A stretch of DNA of 38,905 bases from Dankookia rubra (GTDB lineage: Bacteria; Pseudomonadota; Alphaproteobacteria; Acetobacterales; Acetobacteraceae), in the NCBI RefSeq assembly GCF_004355005.1, contig NZ_SMSJ01000053.1, positions 1-38,905 of the forward strand. Reading direction: 5' to 3'. This document shows, in pieces, positions 26,060 to 34,196 of the stretch; position 1 is the first letter of the stretch; every line of letters starts with the position of its first letter. Both the position numbers and the translations under genes were made by a program. Below the pieces are notes generated by a model. The model did no database searches and was not told where the DNA came from. It was given only the letters and a program-made list of their open reading frames with translations.

Positions 26060-27298
26060 TCAGGCCCCGCCTGTAATCCGCAGCAGCAGGTCGTCGAGCC
26101 GAGTGCGCGCCTCGCGGTCGGCGCCAGGAGGCAGCATCGGGCGCAGCACGCGGCAGGCGGAGCCGAGCGCGTCGGCGTCTTCCTCCTCAAGATCTCCGCC
26201 GAGCAGGATGGCCGCGGCATCGGGACAAGCGCCGCGCAGCGCGGCGACGAACCGCCCCGGCTCAGGCGGCAGCCGTGCCAGTAGGAATGTCGCCCGGCCC
26301 TCGCGCCGGCGCCGCTGCAGCAGGCGGCGGAGCGCGACCGAGGCTGGCTCGAAGGCGTCGCGAGTAAGCAAAAGGACCCGCTCGAGCGCTGCCTCCACCT
26401 CGGCGCGCAGCTCAGCCGCCGTTTCCTCGCCAGTAACGGCGGTGAGCGGCACAACGGGCCAGCGCCCCGGCGGCGGGCGGCCGCAGGCGCGTTGCACATA
26501 GCATTCGGCGGCGAACTGTGTGGAGGCGTTCAGCACCGCCGCGCGGCCCGAGGGGTCCTGCGCCGCGAGCCATCGCGCCGCCTCGGGCTCGACCCAGTTC
26601 GCACCGAGTACCACGGCGACCTCGACGAGGGAGCCGCGCGCAGTGGTATCGGCATGGTCGGCGATATACTCGAGCGCGCACGCAGCGTCCTCGAAGGGCG
26701 CGCAGAGCAGGCCTAACATCAGGGCGTGGCGCGGATTAGCTTCTGGCCGCCAAGGGCCGAGGTCTATGCCAACAATCCCAGCCGCCGCCTCCACCACCGC
26801 GACCGGCACGGCGCCGAGGCGATGAGCGAGCGCCTCAGCAAGCTGCTCAAGCGGCGTCGGCGCGGCCGCGAGACCGTTTGCCACCGCGCGCGCGAGCGAG
26901 CCAAGATCCGACCCGGCGCGCGCGCACTGCGTCTCGTTCAGGAGCAGGTCGGCGAGGCGGCCGCCGGCGAGCTCGCCCGGCTGCACGTCGCCGAGCAGGA
27001 CTGGGACGATGCGAAGCATCGGGTCAAGCGCGCGGCGCCACACCAGGAGCGTCGCCTCGCGCGTCACCCAGATCTTCGCCGGATCTTCGAGCGCAGCGCG
27101 TGAGACGAGGACGATTGCGGCGTGGCAAAGGCCGAGCCAGCCGTAGATCTCCTGACGCCAGGATGCACCAGGACGCAGGCGCTCAGTGTCTACCAGCACG
27201 TCAAGGCCCGCTGCTCTCAACGCGTCGCAAAGGCTAGGCAGGACGGCGTCGGTGTCAGGATCGCCGTTCACATGGCTGACGAACACCCGCTGGCGCAT
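26060..27298 (-). CDS. TIR-domain protein, first gene of the MoxR-vWA-sheath operon
   Basis: With ATG 27298 the 412-residue product starts directly at a TIR domain: MRQRVFVSHV, GLDVLVDTERLRPGASW (BB-loop region), and WVTREATLL with Glu81 at the catalytic NADase position. Residues about 125-240 are helical, and about 290-412 look alpha/beta (TFLLARLPPEPGRFVAALRG). Neither part is recognised and there is no P-loop, so this TIR has no STAND NTPase of its own; control may come from the MoxR/vWA genes downstream. The frame is open upstream to 27373, but the TIR fold needs no earlier start. Likely effector: NAD+ cleavage or nucleotide signalling; inferred from TIR biology. Confidence 0.87.
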   Translation of the reverse strand: MRQRVFVSHVNGDPDTDAVLPSLCDALRAAGLDVLVDTERLRPGASWRQEIYGWLGLCHAAIVLVSRAALEDPAKIWVTREATLLVWRRALDPMLRIVPVLLGDVQPGELAGGRLADLLLNETQCARAGSDLGSLARAVANGLAAAPTPLEQLAEALAHRLGAVPVAVVEAAAGIVGIDLGPWRPEANPRHALMLGLLCAPFEDAACALEYIADHADTTARGSLVEVAVVLGANWVEPEAARWLAAQDPSGRAAVLNASTQFAAECYVQRACGRPPPGRWPVVPLTAVTGEETAAELRAEVEAALERVLLLTRDAFEPASVALRRLLQRRRREGRATFLLARLPPEPGRFVAALRGACPDAAAILLGGDLEEEDADALGSACRVLRPMLPPGADREARTRLDDLLLRITGGA

Positions 27299-27493
27299 GC
27301 CTTCTTGGATTCCTACTCGAGCGGCCCAGGCCGGGTCCCTCAAAATAGTCGCGGAACCCTGCGAGCGAGGCAAGCTCTACCCATCTCGGGACGGCTGCTG
27401 CCCGGTCATTCGCTCGCAGAGTGTGCGATAAGGCATTCTAGCTTTGACGCACCTACTCTGCTCGGTACAACAATCCTGGGCGCCTAACGCAGC

Positions 27494-27795
27494 GCTGGCG
27501 GTTGGAGGTCACCTTCGGTGAGACCCGCGACCACCTTGGCGTCGAGAGTTAGCGGCAGTGATCCGACCAAGCGATTGCCCACACAACACTCTGCGTGCTC
27601 TCCGTCGCGCCCCTGCTGATCAACCGCTCCAGCCGTCACGCTCGCCTCCGCGTGTCAGCAACCGCCTGGTACAGCAAGCAGCGGCCTACCTTCGCTGACA
27701 CCCTCGCCGCGGTTCGGCGCCCTATAGAGCGGGACCAGGATTTTTTCACCTTCCAGTGCGAGGATAAAATAACAAGACTCCGCCCCGTCCTCTGA
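27494..27795 (+). pseudogene. DDE transposase remnant (IS701/IS4-like)
   Basis: One frame reads RWRLEVTFGETRDHLGVES, then after two in-frame stops AIAHTTLCVLSVAPLLI and AWYSKQRPTFADTLAAVRRP, matching the C-terminal Glu region and tail of a common DDE transposase group. Trp and Gln codons have become stops. No N-terminal half is present. Part of the 27299-28256 interval that separates the operon from the TIR-GAF gene. Confidence 0.7.
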
Positions 27796-27851
27796 TAGCG
27801 GCTCAGGAAGCGCGATCGCGGTGATCCACTAAAATTCACCCGGACCACTCT

Positions 27852-28115
27852 ATGGGGGCTGGTCAGCCGCACCGCTTGGCGATCAAGTGCGCACTCGAGA
27901 GTTCTGCCACCGGAAATGCCGATGCCGGATGGCTGGACATAAAAGGGAGTGGGCGCTCACGGCCACCTACGGCCTGTGGGCGGTTTCCGAAGATCTTCGC
28001 TTGGCTGTCCCGCTCACGCCGCCTCGGGCGCAACTACGAACGCCTGCAGGAAACCAGCGAGGCCGTGATCTACAGCGCGATGTCCCGCATCATACTCCAA
28101 CGCATCGCCGCCTGA
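27852..28115 (+). pseudogene. IS5-family transposase C-terminal remnant
   Basis: The end of the frame, FAWLSRSRRLGRNYERLQET and SEAVIYSAMSRIILQRIAA, is the conserved C-terminus of IS5/IS427-type transposases. Sequence before about 27980 is not in register, so only the tail survives. A further unassigned open stretch (YEHYVDGAYTAIQLLPGHH) lies at 28136-28276 and runs into the 3' end of the convergent gene. Confidence 0.7.
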
Positions 28116-28256
28116 CCTGCCTTTCCAAATAGTCAGTATGAGCATTATGTGGACGGCGCTTACACGGCCATCCAACTTCTACCTGGGCACCACTCCGCCG
28201 AAGCCGAGTTTGAATCGCTGTCAGCCAGCCACCGGCAAGCTGAACGTCAACGGATC

Positions 28257-31200
28257 CTAGCGTTCTGGGAAAATGGATGAAGACGCCGCCTGTGGCGTTG
28301 GCAGCGTCGATATTTCACCTGAACCAACGCGACTGAGCTGACGCCTGTTTCTAATCGCTACGGCTGCGTTTGAGGCCAAAATTTCTAGTAGGCTTCGCTC
28401 GTCTGGCGTAAATTCGTGGTGTCGTCGATAACTCACGAACATGGCGCCAACAATTTCTTGGTTTGTTTTCAAAAGTACGCAAGCTGCCGATGTAATTTTC
28501 TCACGCACAACAAATCTGTTTTGTAAAGCATTTTGTGAAGCTGCTGGGGGACACAGTTTCTGGTTTGATGGCGCATTTTCCTCATAAACACTAAAGCCAC
28601 TTTTAACTACAAGATATGGAGATGAGTCTGGTTCAAGCGGCGCCCAACGCGTTTTTTCGATGGCGATAAATCGGCCTGCTATACCCAGCTCGTGCTCGAA
28701 TTTCTCTTTGGCAGCTTGATATTCATAGACGGTCACGATATCGGCTGCGAATGCATTCATGGCACTACCTGCAATGGCATCGAGTATGTCGCCGCTTTCA
28801 GAATTATCTGCTAATGATTGCGCTACGCTATGCAGATTTACCAATCGACGCGCGTTCTCACGGTATAAGGTGTAATAGGTGGCCTGTTGAATAGCCTGAG
28901 TGGCACGCCGAGCAAAAAACTCTAACCACTCTATTTCGCCTTTTGTAAACCAATGTGGCCTGTTGAAGCGTACATAGAGAATACCATGTTTCTCTCCACG
29001 ATCTACATGATGCCTATCGTGCGCTGAGTACAGACCACTTTGTCCTGTGCTAAAGAAGATCGGAATAGCGGCCTCGGCCTGCATGCCCTCTGCATAGGCC
29101 TCAGGAAAAAAATCTCGCATGTGGCATTCATCATGATTTTTTTCTCGATCAGGCACTACCATGGTTCGTCGCGCCTGAAGCGACTGGTACCCTAGACCTT
29201 CTGGGCGAGGGCCTGTGATCGAGCTATAGCGATGGCCTGCCCAAGCCTCATAGATATATTGCTTCTCTTCACGATCCAGTAGAAAATGCAAGCTGGCGGC
29301 ATCAGCCTCTAACATCCGCATCGCATTGCGAGCGATGATAGCGAAAACGTTTTCGAGCGAAGCGCGACGTAGTTCTGGCGCATATCGACCGGCTAACTCG
29401 ATCAGCTTTTCCGAATCACGCTGAGAAATATTGCGCCTAGATCTGTATCCTGCCTCTATTGTACCAATAATCTCAAAATTACCCGTGCGCTTTAGCCTGT
29501 CCAAGTCCCCAGGTGAAATTTCGAGCACAACTCGCCTGTCGAATGAGGTAGCTGTCTCAACATGAGGTTCACGGGAGATGATATTCCATCTGCATGCCTC
29601 TAGAGCCTCGTGCTCGCGGGCGAGTATAATCGGTGCGAAAACACGTTCTATATTTTCATGTTTAAACGCTTTATATATAAATTGATCAAAACGAGAGTCT
29701 CGACCAGAGATAATTTCAGCTCTAGGCGGATCACTGGCCGCGATATGAGCTTGAATATCCCAAAGGGCGGGATTCAAATCTGGTTCAATGCGATAGCTGT
29801 GCTTAGCAATGCTATACCAGTTTGTTTCTAATCCGACGCCATACACAGTTTGAATGATTTTAGTTTCCTTGTCATTGAGTTGGATTGCAACAAACTCAAA
29901 AGGTAAATCTTTGCGGACGTTCTCGCAAAGATTTTTCAAGGTCTCATCTAGTCGAAAAAGATTACCGGTCGCCCTCTCAATCTCGCCAGCGAGTTCCATT
30001 GCCGCTACACGAAATTTTTCCTCGTACTCGGCTTGTTCGTACTGCTGCGCGCGCTCTATGGAGAGTGTGATATATTCACGAAGATCTTCAACCAGCACAT
30101 CACCGGGGCGATCAAGCAGGGTGCGGGCGCGCTCAAGTTGATACCCGCGCGGTAGCAGCAATTCGGGGCGGCGTCCTTGACGTATCCACTCCGTTTCCTG
30201 TTGAAGAATTGCGGCTCGTGCCCGCAAGTTATCGCGGTTATCATCCAGCCATTCGCGCAGCGTTGGCCAGTTTCTGATTAGCGCCTCGTGCGCAACCTCA
30301 ACCGTCGCTCGAATCCAAATAGGCGCCACGTTCAAAGGTCGGTCGGCAACTGTCCTATCGATTTCAGTCGCGGTTTCTGAACCTGTCACTAGCAATCGTG
30401 CTGTGCGGCCAGCAAATTTCCCTACAACCGCAAGCATCAAAGAGTCTTCAGGCATACTGATACGTGCGCGCGTGTCCTCCCGCCCTTCGCCCGGACGCAC
30501 AAGGCCCAAAAACAGCCGGCGCGCCGCCATCTTCTCGTCGTCGCTGAGCTCATCATAGATACGCTGCGCTGTTGTTTGGATGGCGCCCACCACACGACCC
30601 GCAGCGATATACCCGTTTGCAGTTAAAGTGTCTCCTTCGCGGTGTGCCCATGTCTCCTTGAGAGCATATTGCAATAACGGCAGCATGCCCTCATTTGTGC
30701 CAACTTCGTCCAAGATTTGATCTACAAGACTTGGCGGCTCAAATCGAAGACCGGCACGAGTAGCTGGCATAAAGATGGCAGCCCGCAAATCCTCGCGTAA
30801 CATAGGCCCGAGGTTTACCTGCTGAAAAGGCAGCAGTCTGCTAAGTTTTGGATGCCGAATGAGCTGTCCGTATGAGTCTGCTCGTACGGTAAGTACGACG
30901 CGGACGTTTTCCATGGCCGCCATTTTGAGAAGCAAGTTAATAAAACAATCGACATCTTTGGCGCGCTGAGTCCGCGCGTTGATACTTTCCAAGGACGATG
31001 TGGCCGTATATAATTCGTCCCATTCATCCACGTATATCAAAAGACGGTTGGGCTGACCTGGCGCATTCGCCAGTTTATGAGCAATAAGACGCATTACAGT
31101 GTCGGCGACGAGTGTGCGGAGAAGCTCAACTTCGGTTTCGAGACGCGTCGCGGCTTCGGTGCTTCCACATTGAGCAATCTCCGGATCAAAAGCTTGCACT

Positions 31201-31898
31201 AAGGCATGCAGCGGAGTCGCCCGCGGCCGCAGCGCGACGACGTCCCAGGTCACAGTGCGCTGACGTCGAAGGGCGGGGAGTAAGCCCGCATAGACAAGTG
31301 ATGATTTGCCACTGCCAGAGCGGCCGACCACAGCTACTAATCCATAATCGCGCACCTTTGCCACCAACTCGTCAACCGCAGCTTTTCGTCCCCAAAAAAA
31401 TGCTGCATCCTCTTCACGGAATGACGACAGACCCATGTATGGACAAATTGATCCACGGACCGCGGCTGATTCTACATCCTCCCGTCGAATGGCGGCTAAG
31501 AGTGCTGATAACCCTTGGTTTTGGGCAGAAATATTTGGACCACCACTTAGATCAACCCAAGTTATCAGCTGCAGAAAGCCAGTAGGTGGGCTGACACTAT
31601 TTGGCAACAGAACCGGAATAACAGGGAATGTTTTGTCCTCGGTCTGCCGCACCAGCGCCAGCTCTCTTTCATATTGCTGCGTGCTGCCGATGCCTTGCTT
31701 TCCGACAAGTAAAGCTACGGAATTAGATCGCGAAATTGCGTCTTCTACCGCGCGGACCCAAGGAAGTCCCGGTCGCAGGGCGCGCCTGTCAAAAAATGTT
31801 TTAAGGCCTTTGCTGCGTAACCAATAGTCTAACTCTTTTGCATGATCCTCATCAACGTGTGAGTAGCTAATAAATACATCGTAATTATTATGCTCCAT
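28257..31898 (-). CDS. TIR - nSTAND NTPase - triple GAF protein
   Basis: A 1213-residue protein. Residues 5-120 are a TIR domain (YDVFISYSHVDEDHA; Glu77 or Glu79 in QQYERELAL as catalytic candidate). The nSTAND1 module starts near 152 (CPYMGLSSFREEDAAFFWGR), Walker A VGRSGSGKSS (Lys198), Walker B LLIYVDEWDELYT (Asp291). After the winged-helix part come three GAF-like domains at about 640-780, 846-1006 and 1019-1180. GAF domains bind cyclic nucleotides, tetrapyrroles or other small ligands, so this could be a ligand-gated TIR. No membrane segment seen. GC is well below that of neighbouring genes. The start ATG 31898 is preceded by an AT-rich stretch. The PGDYG-like gene lies 71 bp upstream on the same strand. 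Confidence 0.9.
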   Translation of the reverse strand: MEHNNYDVFISYSHVDEDHAKELDYWLRSKGLKTFFDRRALRPGLPWVRAVEDAISRSNSVALLVGKQGIGSTQQYERELALVRQTEDKTFPVIPVLLPNSVSPPTGFLQLITWVDLSGGPNISAQNQGLSALLAAIRREDVESAAVRGSICPYMGLSSFREEDAAFFWGRKAAVDELVAKVRDYGLVAVVGRSGSGKSSLVYAGLLPALRRQRTVTWDVVALRPRATPLHALVQAFDPEIAQCGSTEAATRLETEVELLRTLVADTVMRLIAHKLANAPGQPNRLLIYVDEWDELYTATSSLESINARTQRAKDVDCFINLLLKMAAMENVRVVLTVRADSYGQLIRHPKLSRLLPFQQVNLGPMLREDLRAAIFMPATRAGLRFEPPSLVDQILDEVGTNEGMLPLLQYALKETWAHREGDTLTANGYIAAGRVVGAIQTTAQRIYDELSDDEKMAARRLFLGLVRPGEGREDTRARISMPEDSLMLAVVGKFAGRTARLLVTGSETATEIDRTVADRPLNVAPIWIRATVEVAHEALIRNWPTLREWLDDNRDNLRARAAILQQETEWIRQGRRPELLLPRGYQLERARTLLDRPGDVLVEDLREYITLSIERAQQYEQAEYEEKFRVAAMELAGEIERATGNLFRLDETLKNLCENVRKDLPFEFVAIQLNDKETKIIQTVYGVGLETNWYSIAKHSYRIEPDLNPALWDIQAHIAASDPPRAEIISGRDSRFDQFIYKAFKHENIERVFAPIILAREHEALEACRWNIISREPHVETATSFDRRVVLEISPGDLDRLKRTGNFEIIGTIEAGYRSRRNISQRDSEKLIELAGRYAPELRRASLENVFAIIARNAMRMLEADAASLHFLLDREEKQYIYEAWAGHRYSSITGPRPEGLGYQSLQARRTMVVPDREKNHDECHMRDFFPEAYAEGMQAEAAIPIFFSTGQSGLYSAHDRHHVDRGEKHGILYVRFNRPHWFTKGEIEWLEFFARRATQAIQQATYYTLYRENARRLVNLHSVAQSLADNSESGDILDAIAGSAMNAFAADIVTVYEYQAAKEKFEHELGIAGRFIAIEKTRWAPLEPDSSPYLVVKSGFSVYEENAPSNQKLCPPAASQNALQNRFVVREKITSAACVLLKTNQEIVGAMFVSYRRHHEFTPDERSLLEILASNAAVAIRNRRQLSRVGSGEISTLPTPQAASSSIFPER

Positions 31899-31907
31899 AT
31901 CTTGGGG

Positions 31908-31960
31908 TTCCCTATGTTTTATTTTATAAATAAAAAACTTGAACCATTCAGGAATTAAGT
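31908..31960 (-). promoter_or_regulatory. AT-rich putative promoter region of the TIR-GAF gene
   Basis: The 70 bp before ATG 31898 are strongly AT-rich within GC-rich DNA, with TATAAA-like sequence near 31922-31930 on the minus strand and T-runs upstream. No good -35 box is visible. It may drive the TIR-GAF gene separately from the PGDYG-like gene. Confidence 0.3.
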
Positions 31961-31969
31961 CTTTCTAGT

Positions 31970-32554
31970 TCATTCTTGTTTTGGCTTATCTATGATCTCG
32001 TAGGTGCAGGCGAAAGCGACAGCCGCTACCCGGTAAGTGTCCTGCGGGCGGCCTGGATCCTGAACGATTGCGTCGCCCGGCCGGGCTGGCATCTGCTCGC
32101 CCCAGGGAGCAGTAAAGCGGAAGGCACCCTCACGCTCGCTCACCAGGAAAAAGCGCAGTGCGGGTCCATGCGGGCGGAATTCGCGCCAGCCCTCCGCATC
32201 GGGTGCCGATAGTGGGCCTTCGTAGCGCGCCGCGAAGGTCCCGGCAGTGACGAGGTACTCCTCATTACCGGTGGCCGGGCACCGATTGCGCACCACCCAG
32301 TCATCCGCAGCTGCTGGCTTGCTCTGGGTTTCCACGCCCTCGCCAGCGATGCGGGTGACCACGACCTCTCCTGCGCGCGCTGGCCTCGCGTCAACTGGTT
32401 TGGTTTTTTGAGCGATGCCGACCTTGCCTGCAGCGCCAGCTGCCGCGAAAAGAGTATGCACGTCACGGCTAGGCAGGTTGTCGGGCATGGCGCGCAACTC
32501 CGTCATTGGCATGAGGCTGAGCAGAGCGACGAGGCTGCACGTCAATGCTCTCAT
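31970..32554 (-). CDS. Small secreted protein with two PGDYG-like modules (copy B)
   Basis: A 194-residue protein with a signal peptide (MRALTCSLVALLSLMPM, cleavage near LRA). The mature part parallels copy A at 494-1093 residue by residue (for example VAQKTKPVDARPA versus IAQKTKPVDARPA, NEEYLV, APWGEQM, DTYRVAA, FACTYE) and is about three quarters identical by eye. Two internal modules end in ARYEGP and CTYE; the second includes PGD. ATG 32554 with GGAAA upstream. It precedes the TIR-GAF gene, as copy A precedes the TIR-WD40 gene. Function unknown; probably periplasmic. Confidence 0.82.
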   Translation of the reverse strand: MRALTCSLVALLSLMPMTELRAMPDNLPSRDVHTLFAAAGAAGKVGIAQKTKPVDARPARAGEVVVTRIAGEGVETQSKPAAADDWVVRNRCPATGNEEYLVTAGTFAARYEGPLSAPDAEGWREFRPHGPALRFFLVSEREGAFRFTAPWGEQMPARPGDAIVQDPGRPQDTYRVAAVAFACTYEIIDKPKQE

Positions 32555-32732
32555 TGATCATTTTCCGTGCCGGTACCATGGGCCAGTTCGCTCCAGCGCT
32601 CAGCACCCCGCACCATTTGGGTACTTCGTGTACGACAGTTTGGAGATGAGAGGCGAGCATGGTCCGGGAATGGTTTGATAAAAGGCCCCCTCCAGCTCGG
32701 CGGTAGTTTGGTTCTGCCTGCGCCGCTCATAG

Positions 32733-34082
32733 TCACGGCGCTCCCGGTGCCAGGATGCGCTCGAGGCGGGTCAATGCCTCCTGCAACCCAGTACGGGTCT
32801 CCAGGTCTGCGGTCCACTCGGTCGTCGTCCGCAGGTCCTCGATGGTAGACCCGAGCTTCCACACCGTTGGACCCTCGTCCTCGATGTGGTCGCACAGGTC
32901 GCCGATCGCCTGGAGGTTGCCCTCGATGAAGGCAAGGCCGAGCAGCGTCTGCCGCGTCCATTCGTCGTCCGCCTTGCGCTGGATGGCGCGGTCGCAAGCG
33001 ATGCGGACGACCGTGGCGATGGCGCGCGCCTTGTCAGCATCCCCTGGCCTGCCTCGGGCCAGGTACAGCGCCGGCAGGTTGCTCGAGGGATAGTAGTCGT
33101 TGAGGTCGAGCGTCATGCCGCGCTCATAGTGCTCGATCGCCTTCTTCAGGTAGCGCGCCCGATCAGCCTCGGTCTTCGCATCGCGGTACAACCGCTTGTA
33201 GCGGCCGCCGATGAGGCCTTGGCGCTCTGGGGAGTCGCCGCCGGTGGCGACCAACTCCTCGAGCGCGCCGATTGCGGTGGTGTGGTCTCCGGTCTTGGAC
33301 AAGGCGAGGCAGCGCTGCTCGCGCAGCACAGGGAGGCGTCGGATCAAGTCTGGCAAGGCGTCGATATAATCCAGCGCCTCCTGCCATCCAACTTGGTCCC
33401 GCAGAAGCCCGGTGATCTCGTGGGCGACGCTGGGCAACCGCAGCGTGGGGGCGGGAAAGCGGTCCCTTAGGGCGAGTGCTTGCGCCATTCGCCGGTCGCC
33501 AGGGGCGTGCCGCACAGCGCGCACATCAGCCTGAAAGGCCGAGATCTCCTCCAGCTGGTTCCGGATGACTGAGGCCCGGTCCGCGACCACCTTGTCCGGG
33601 AAGCCCGGGAGGGTTTGGTAGACCGGCGTCTCTCCCTCGGCGAGCTTCGGGACGCTCTCCAGCAGAGCCGCACGGATCGCCGCCGCGGTCTCGTCGGTGA
33701 TTTTGCCCTCCGGCAGCGGGTAGCGAACCTGACGGATCTGGTCGAGGTCGAAGAGCTGCCGCGACCAGTTCGCGCCGATCAGCACGCAGCCGGCCTGTTT
33801 CGCCGCGTGACGAATACCGATCTCGTAATAAACGTTGCCGTTCGGCAGGGTGAGGTCGGCCAGGACCAGGTCGGAGAAGTACAGGCGTTCGAGCATCTGC
33901 GGGATGATCATGCCGCCGAGGTCCTGGTCGGCGCGCACCGGCTGGTACCCGAGCTGCTCGATTAGCGGCAGCAGTGCCTTCTCCCACAGGGCATCGAAGT
34001 CGACCGTTGCCGGCGCGGGTGGCGTGACCCCCGTGTCCTTGGTGCGAAAGGGCATGATGGCGAAGCAGATCGGCCTAGGCAT
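32733..34082 (-). CDS. Deoxyribosyltransferase-like domain - TPR-S (TRAFs-binding/DUF4071) protein
   Basis: A 449-residue protein. Residues 1-140 match an alpha/beta nucleotide-base-processing domain related to nucleoside deoxyribosyltransferases: CFAIMPF, RADQDLGGMIIPQMLERLYF, SDLVLADLTLPNGNVYYEIG followed by IRHA, where the YE and preceding Asp are likely active-site parts. The C-terminal two thirds are helical repeats of the TPR-S type (ERQGLIGGRYKRLY; LKKAIEHYERG; LNDYYPSSNLPALYL). AGAGG lies 6 bp before ATG 34082. It is 114 bp downstream of the patatin gene, whose N-terminus has the same TPR-S module, so the two probably interact. Such domains are reported in conflict systems as NAD- or nucleotide-directed effectors; activity here is inferred. 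Confidence 0.82.
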   Translation of the reverse strand: MPRPICFAIMPFRTKDTGVTPPAPATVDFDALWEKALLPLIEQLGYQPVRADQDLGGMIIPQMLERLYFSDLVLADLTLPNGNVYYEIGIRHAAKQAGCVLIGANWSRQLFDLDQIRQVRYPLPEGKITDETAAAIRAALLESVPKLAEGETPVYQTLPGFPDKVVADRASVIRNQLEEISAFQADVRAVRHAPGDRRMAQALALRDRFPAPTLRLPSVAHEITGLLRDQVGWQEALDYIDALPDLIRRLPVLREQRCLALSKTGDHTTAIGALEELVATGGDSPERQGLIGGRYKRLYRDAKTEADRARYLKKAIEHYERGMTLDLNDYYPSSNLPALYLARGRPGDADKARAIATVVRIACDRAIQRKADDEWTRQTLLGLAFIEGNLQAIGDLCDHIEDEGPTVWKLGSTIEDLRTTTEWTADLETRTGLQEALTRLERILAPGAP

Positions 34083-34196
34083 GAGGGCCTCTTTTCCGGG
34101 GTCGCGACGCAGCGCTGCAGTGCAAGCAGGCTATCCCTGATGCCCCACCGCGGGCCAGCCTCGGCTTGGGTCGCGGTCTGGCTCGCCGCGGCTCCA

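Noticed and set aside
21414-27298. Ordinary type VI secretion cluster
   Set aside because: Only sheath domains are present; baseplate, membrane complex, tube, spike and ClpV genes are all absent in the window.
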